Shown here piece after piece: positions 59,704 through 64,000 of a stretch of DNA of 64,000 bases. The notes beneath the pieces were generated by a model that was not told where the DNA came from, did not search any database, and saw only the letters and a list, made by a program, of their open reading frames with translations. Source of the DNA: Phenylobacterium hankyongense (lineage in GTDB: Bacteria > Pseudomonadota > Alphaproteobacteria > Caulobacterales > Caulobacteraceae); assembly GCF_003254505.1 (NCBI RefSeq), contig NZ_QFYP01000001.1, positions 3,394,001-3,458,000 on the forward strand, read 5' to 3'. Each line of letters begins with the position of its first letter. The stretch's first letter is position 1. Both the position numbers and the translations under genes were made by a program.

Positions 59704-61926
59704 ATGAACATGGCCACCGCCGAAGCTTCAGAGCGCAGCACTTTGCTTGAGGCGTTGGCGGTCGTAGGTCGAGAGCAGGGCCTGGACCTCACGGTCGACA
59801 TCATTCGTCGCCGGTTTTCTTTGAGCGACAAGGAACTCACGACTTCGGAAGCCGTGGGACTTGCAGCTGAGCTTGGACTTCAGGCGCGGCCCCTGCGCGT
59901 CGGCTGGCGCGACTTGCCGCGACTGCGGAAGGTTCTCCCCGCGATCCTGACCCTGCGCAGCGGCGCGGCTCTCGTTCTTGAAGCCTTCGTCGAGGACCCG
60001 AACGCCGGTCAGGTGGCGGTGATCAAGGATCCCTCCTCCCACGAGGGAACGCGCGCTGTGGTCGACCAGGCGCAGCTCGAGGCGGTCTGGGACGGCGAGC
60101 TGATGCTGGTGAAGCGCGCCCACGCTCAGTCGGCGGAGGAGCAGCCGTTCGGCCTGATGTGGCTGCTGGGCCAGGTGCTGCGTGAACGCCGGATCTTCCG
60201 CGACATCGGCATCGCCTCGCTGGCGAGCACCGTCTTCGCCATAGCCCCGCCGTTCATCGCCATGATCGTGATCGATCGGGTGCTCGTGAACCAGTCGTCG
60301 GCGACCTTGTCGGTGCTGGCGCTGAGCCTGGCCCTGCTCGTCGCGTTCGACGCCGTCCTGACGTTCGCGCGCCGCGTGCTGGTGGAAGCCACCGCCACGC
60401 GGATCGACGGCCGGCTGAACCTCTACATCATGGACCGGCTGCTGCGGCTGCCCATGGACTATTTCGAGCGCACGCCGAGCGGCGAAACCATGAGCAAGCT
60501 GGCGAAGCTCTGGCAGATCCGCGGCTTTCTCACCGGCCAACTCCTCACCACCGTCCTGGACGTCATCACCCTTGTCGTGCTCGTCCCGGTGCTCATCGCC
60601 CTTCAGTGGATGTTGGCGCTGATGGTCTTCGCCTGCGCCGGCGCCATCTTCGTCATCATCTACCTCTTCCTGAAGCCGATCGGCCGTCGCTACGCCCGCG
60701 TGATCGAGGCCGAGACCGACAAGAGCGCGCACCTCTATGAGACGGTGCAGGGCATGCGGACCGTGAAGTCCCTGGCGCTGGAGGCCCGGCGGCGCCTGGA
60801 GTGGGACCGCAAGGTCGCCACCGCCGTGGGCGCCCGCCACGCGCTGGGCTCGCTGGCCAACCACGCCCAGACCTACGTCCTGCCGTTCGAGCGGATGATC
60901 TACTCCGGCTCGATCATCGTCGGCGCGGCGTTGGCCCTGGCCCACCCGGACTACATGGCGCCCGGCGTCATCCTGGGGTTCGCCATGCTCGCGGGCCGCA
61001 CCGCGCAGCCGCTCGTGCAGGTCGCCAAGATGATGCAGGAGCTGGAGGAGGTGCGAGGCGCGGTCAGCGAAGTGGGTTCGGTCATGAACCTTCCGCCAGA
61101 GCAGGCGCGCGCCGGAACCGGGCTTCGCCTCCCGATCCGAGGGGAGATCTCCTTCCAGAACGTGCATTTCCGCTATGCGCCGGGCGCGCCCCTGGCGCTC
61201 GAGGCAGCGTCATTCGAGATCCGCGCCGGCACGATCTTCGGCATCATGGGGCGCAGCGGGTCCGGCAAGACGACGATCACGCGCCTGCTGCAGGGCCTGA
61301 ATCCGAACTACGAAGGGATCATCAAGGTCGACGGGATGGACCTGCGCGAGATCGAGCTGCACCACCTGCGGAGCCACGTCGGCGTCGTCCAGCAGGAGAA
61401 CTTCCTGTTCCGCGGCACGATCCGCGAGAACATCGGCATCGCCCGCCCGAATGCGCGCTTCGAGGAGGTCGTGCGCGCCGCGCAGCTCGCCGGCGCCGAA
61501 GAGTTCATCGAGCGCCTGCCGCGCGGCTACGACACCTTCCTGGACGAAGGCGCGACCAACCTTTCGGGAGGACAGCGTCAGCGGCTGGCGATCGCCCGCG
61601 CGCTCATCATCGACCCGCCGGTGCTGATCCTCGACGAGGCGACCAGCGCGCTCGACGCGGAGAGCGAGGCGATCATCAACGCCAACCTGCTCCGCATCGC
61701 CGAGGACCGCACAATCATCTGCGTATCGCATCGCCTGTCGATGCTGGTGCCGGCCGCCGCGATCCTCGTCATGGAGCGGGGCGCCGCTTACGACATCGGC
61801 GCCCACGAAGACCTGCTTCAGCGCTGCGATATCTACAAGCAAATGTGGCACCAACAGAACCGCCACGCCCACACCGGCGATCAACATGGTCAAGTTACTT
61901 ACATCGGCGCACCGCGACCGCGCTGA
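59704..61926 (+). CDS. type I secretion ABC transporter with C39-like domain
   Basis: The product is 740 aa from ATG 59704 (an in-frame GTG at 59662 would add 14 residues; the RBS is weak for either). Residues about 15-135 are a C39-peptidase-like domain lacking the catalytic Cys, as in HlyB. A six-helix membrane domain (about 160-440) follows. The ATPase domain has Walker A GRSGSGKTT, signature LSGGQRQR, Walker B PVLILDEATSALD and the H-loop SHR. It should export an unfolded substrate with a C-terminal signal, and the divergent collagen-like protein is the best local candidate. It overlaps the hlyD-like gene by 41 bases. Confidence 0.9.
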   Translation: MNMATAEASERSTLLEALAVVGREQGLDLTVDIIRRRFSLSDKELTTSEAVGLAAELGLQARPLRVGWRDLPRLRKVLPAILTLRSGAALVLEAFVEDPNAGQVAVIKDPSSHEGTRAVVDQAQLEAVWDGELMLVKRAHAQSAEEQPFGLMWLLGQVLRERRIFRDIGIASLASTVFAIAPPFIAMIVIDRVLVNQSSATLSVLALSLALLVAFDAVLTFARRVLVEATATRIDGRLNLYIMDRLLRLPMDYFERTPSGETMSKLAKLWQIRGFLTGQLLTTVLDVITLVVLVPVLIALQWMLALMVFACAGAIFVIIYLFLKPIGRRYARVIEAETDKSAHLYETVQGMRTVKSLALEARRRLEWDRKVATAVGARHALGSLANHAQTYVLPFERMIYSGSIIVGAALALAHPDYMAPGVILGFAMLAGRTAQPLVQVAKMMQELEEVRGAVSEVGSVMNLPPEQARAGTGLRLPIRGEISFQNVHFRYAPGAPLALEAASFEIRAGTIFGIMGRSGSGKTTITRLLQGLNPNYEGIIKVDGMDLREIELHHLRSHVGVVQQENFLFRGTIRENIGIARPNARFEEVVRAAQLAGAEEFIERLPRGYDTFLDEGATNLSGGQRQRLAIARALIIDPPVLILDEATSALDAESEAIINANLLRIAEDRTIICVSHRLSMLVPAAAILVMERGAAYDIGAHEDLLQRCDIYKQMWHQQNRHAHTGDQHGQVTYIGAPRPR

Positions 61927-63253
61927 CCTCATCGCAGCGCCGATCAGCGCCTTCGAGTCCGAGACCCAGGCGCTGATCCAGCGGACCACGCCCTACAGCG
62001 AGCGCGCGATCCTGCACGTGCTCGCCGGCATCGTGTTGCTCGCCTTGCTGCTGATGGCGGTCATCAAGCTCGATCGGGTGGTGAGCGGCGAAGGCCGCAT
62101 CCTGCCGTCGCAAGGCTCCTTGTTCATCCAGCCCCTGGACCGGGCGATCGTCACCCAGATCGTCGCGCACGCCGGGGACGTGGTGAAAAAGGGCGAGGTC
62201 CTCGCCTCCCTGGACCCCACCTTCGCGCAAGCCGATCTGAGCAACCTGGAGCAGAAGAGGGCGAGCGCCGACGCCCTGGTGAGGCGGCTCACGGCCGAGC
62301 AGACCGGACAGCCCTACGTCGCCGATCCCGCCTCCCCGTACAGCGTGCTGCAGGCCTCGATCTGGGCGGAGCGGCAGGCGCAGCACCAGCACACGATGGC
62401 GGAGTACGACGCGCGCATCCAGTCGGCGACGGCGGCGATCGACCGCAGCCGCCAGGGCGCGGCCAACTACCGGCGTCGGTCGGACATCGCCCGACAGGTC
62501 GAGCAGGCGCAGCTGGAGCTCGAGCGTCGGGGATACGGCAGCAAGCTGCGAACGCTCAGCGCCACCGACGCGCGGGTCGAGATGACCCGGATGACCTCGG
62601 AAAACGCCACCACCGCGGCCCAGGCCCAGCACGAGCTTGCGGCCGTACGCGCGCAGCGCGCCGAGTACGTTGGAAAATGGCGCTCGGACGTGGCGACCCA
62701 GCTCGTCACGGCGGAGAATGAGCTGGCGGCGACGACGCAGGGCCTGGCCAAGGCCGCCAAGGTCAGCGACCTCTCCACCCTCGTCGCACCCGCTGACGCG
62801 GTGGTCCTGAAGGTTGGCAGGGCGTCGATCGGATCGGTGATCGACCCCAGCGCCAACAACGCCGAACCGCTCTTCACCTTGACGCCGCTCAGCGGCCCTC
62901 TCGTGGCGGACATCCGCATCCGCGCGAAGGACATCGGCTTCATCCGCCCCGGCGACACCGTCCGCGTGAAGCTCGACGCCTATCGCTTCACGAGCCATGG
63001 CGTCGCCAAAGGGGTGATCAAGGGCATCAGCGCCGGTTCGTTCACGACCTCCGACGACGGCCAGGTCGTGCAGCCGTACTACCGGGCCCGCGTGGCGATC
63101 ACGGACGCCCGCCTGCGCAATGTGCCGGCCAACTTCCGCCTCGTCCCCGGGCTCACCATCACCGGCGAGGTCCTGGTCGGCCGGCGGACGATCCTCGCCT
63201 ACCTGTTCGACGGCGCCCTGCGGACCGGGGCGGAAGCGATGCGCGAGCCATAA
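61886..63253 (+). CDS. HlyD-family type I secretion periplasmic adaptor
   Basis: The 455-aa protein has a cytoplasmic N-terminus, one membrane helix (about 41-62) and the lipoyl half-motifs GEGRILPSQGSLFIQPLDRAIVTQI and LVAPADAVVLKV. A long coiled-coil hairpin (about 120-300) lies between them, and a C-terminal beta-barrel region has LVPGLTITGEVLVGRRTIL. It bridges the ABC transporter to an outer-membrane TolC-like channel, which is not in the window. The start lies inside the transporter gene. Confidence 0.92.
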   Translation: MVKLLTSAHRDRADLIAAPISAFESETQALIQRTTPYSERAILHVLAGIVLLALLLMAVIKLDRVVSGEGRILPSQGSLFIQPLDRAIVTQIVAHAGDVVKKGEVLASLDPTFAQADLSNLEQKRASADALVRRLTAEQTGQPYVADPASPYSVLQASIWAERQAQHQHTMAEYDARIQSATAAIDRSRQGAANYRRRSDIARQVEQAQLELERRGYGSKLRTLSATDARVEMTRMTSENATTAAQAQHELAAVRAQRAEYVGKWRSDVATQLVTAENELAATTQGLAKAAKVSDLSTLVAPADAVVLKVGRASIGSVIDPSANNAEPLFTLTPLSGPLVADIRIRAKDIGFIRPGDTVRVKLDAYRFTSHGVAKGVIKGISAGSFTTSDDGQVVQPYYRARVAITDARLRNVPANFRLVPGLTITGEVLVGRRTILAYLFDGALRTGAEAMREP

Positions 63254-63264
63254 CGGCGGATGTG

Positions 63265-64000
63265 ATGTTCTTCTCCGGTCTCCTGGATCGCGTTCGCCGT
63301 CGCCCGCCCATGACGCCGCACGAGCAGGCAGTGGCGGCAGACCGGCAGGGACGGCATGTGCAAGCCGCCGCAACCTGGCGTCGCCTCGCCGAGGCCGGCG
63401 ACGCCGAGGCGGCGTACGCGCTTGCGCAACGCCACGAGCTTGGCCAAGGCGTGGTCCAGAACCATGTCGAGGCGGTCCGGCTCTACCGCCAGGCGGCGTG
63501 CGCAGGCGTCAATGCCGCCCAGGCGAAGCTCGGAGAGATCTACTTCTACGGCCGCGCCGCGCCGGCCACCGTCGAGTTGGCCGCGGCGCCGGGAGCCCTG
63601 AGGGACCTGTTTCCGTCCGGCGTGACCGTGCCGCGCGACTACGCCGAGGCCGCGCACTGGAGCCGGCTGGCGGCCGAAGGCGGCGACACGGCGGCTCAGG
63701 TGCGACTGGCTTTCATCTATGCGGCGGGCCTGGGCGTCGTTCAGGATCATGCGCTCGCAGAGCGCTGGTTCGAGGTGGCGGCCACGGCCGGCGATGATGG
63801 CGCGGCGTTTGGACTGGCCATGCTCTATGCCGGAGGGCAGCTCGGCGATGTGGATATCGAGCGCGCGCTGCCTTGGATGCAGGCCGCCGCGGCCTCCGGC
63901 AATAGCGGCGCTCAACTCTCGCTCGGCGTGCTGCACCTGCGCGGCGAGGGCGTCGGATCCGACGAACAGCGCTCAGCCGAGTGGATCGCGCGCGCCGCCG
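63265..64000 (+). CDS. Sel1-repeat protein (partial)
   Basis: The frame runs from ATG 63265 off the right edge (245 codons seen). After a basic start (MFFSGLLDRVRRRPP) come Sel1/TPR-like repeats with the AEAAYALAQRHELGQGV, NAAQAKLGEIYFYG, DTAAQVRLAFIYAAGLGV and GAQLSLGVLHLRGEGV patterns. There is no signal peptide. It starts 12 bases after the HlyD-like gene, so it is probably in the secretion operon. Sel1 proteins mediate protein contacts and may regulate or assemble the export machine. Confidence 0.85.
   Translation, partial: MFFSGLLDRVRRRPPMTPHEQAVAADRQGRHVQAAATWRRLAEAGDAEAAYALAQRHELGQGVVQNHVEAVRLYRQAACAGVNAAQAKLGEIYFYGRAAPATVELAAAPGALRDLFPSGVTVPRDYAEAAHWSRLAAEGGDTAAQVRLAFIYAAGLGVVQDHALAERWFEVAATAGDDGAAFGLAMLYAGGQLGDVDIERALPWMQAAAASGNSGAQLSLGVLHLRGEGVGSDEQRSAEWIARAA

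Overview
The window is about 64 kb of high-GC DNA in which almost every gene shows strong G/C third-position bias. The gene content points to an alphaproteobacterium of the order Caulobacterales (Phenylobacterium/Caulobacter type). The reasons are the tig / tRNA-Leu / cicA-like HAD / clpP neighbourhood, a DUF6481 protein, a large TonB-dependent receptor, the der-bamB-yfgM-panB block, radA-cvpA-purF, and frequent 4-bp stop/start overlaps. No insertion sequence, CRISPR array, rRNA or integrase was seen.

Layout. 1-8.5 kb: the end of an unidentified gene, a D-2-hydroxyacid dehydrogenase, a structured-RNA candidate resembling 6S RNA, rnd (RNase D), purM, and a leftward three-gene operon for a ferredoxin-type 2-oxoacid oxidoreductase (alpha-gamma fusion plus beta) with an NAD(P)-binding Fe-S flavoprotein. 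8.8-16 kb: a 59-aa protein, trigger factor, tRNA-Leu(UAG), a CicA-like HAD phosphatase, a 54-aa protein, ClpP, an M20 peptidase, a DsbA-like protein, two small hypothetical proteins and ndk. 16-25.5 kb: an ABC-F ATPase, a BrkB membrane protein, a TonB-dependent receptor, dnaB, alr and a Yip1-family protein. 25.6-36.9 kb: radA-cvpA-purF-transporter-SDR, then leftward der-bamB-yfgM-panB and an ECF sigma / membrane anti-sigma candidate / DUF6249 operon. 37-43.2 kb: an L,D-transpeptidase-DUF6065-Spx/ArsC operon and a two-partner secretion pair whose exoprotein carries 30 consecutive Thr-Pro dipeptides. 43.7-49 kb: a periplasmic oxidation cluster (multicopper oxidase, outer-membrane barrel, DUF2231, sorbosone-dehydrogenase-like lipoprotein) and a Gly/Tyr-rich secreted protein.

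49.3-64 kb is the most unusual part. A 1403-aa protein joins an N-terminal DUF4347 domain and a beta domain to 328 uninterrupted Gly-X-Y triplets, nearly all with Thr at Y. A 124-aa protein just upstream looks like an internally deleted copy of its N-terminal region. Divergently transcribed are a type I secretion ABC transporter, an HlyD adaptor and a Sel1-repeat protein that runs off the window. On the other side lie a HExxH metalloprotease with a Tat-like leader, a 923-aa glycosyltransferase with GT2-TPR-GT2-GT25 architecture (GT25 includes collagen galactosyltransferases), and a helix-turn-helix protein of unknown role. My reading, which is inference, is a locus that makes, glycosylates and exports a collagen-like surface fibre. 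The rest of the window is mostly conserved housekeeping. All functional calls rest on motif recognition by eye, not on database searches.
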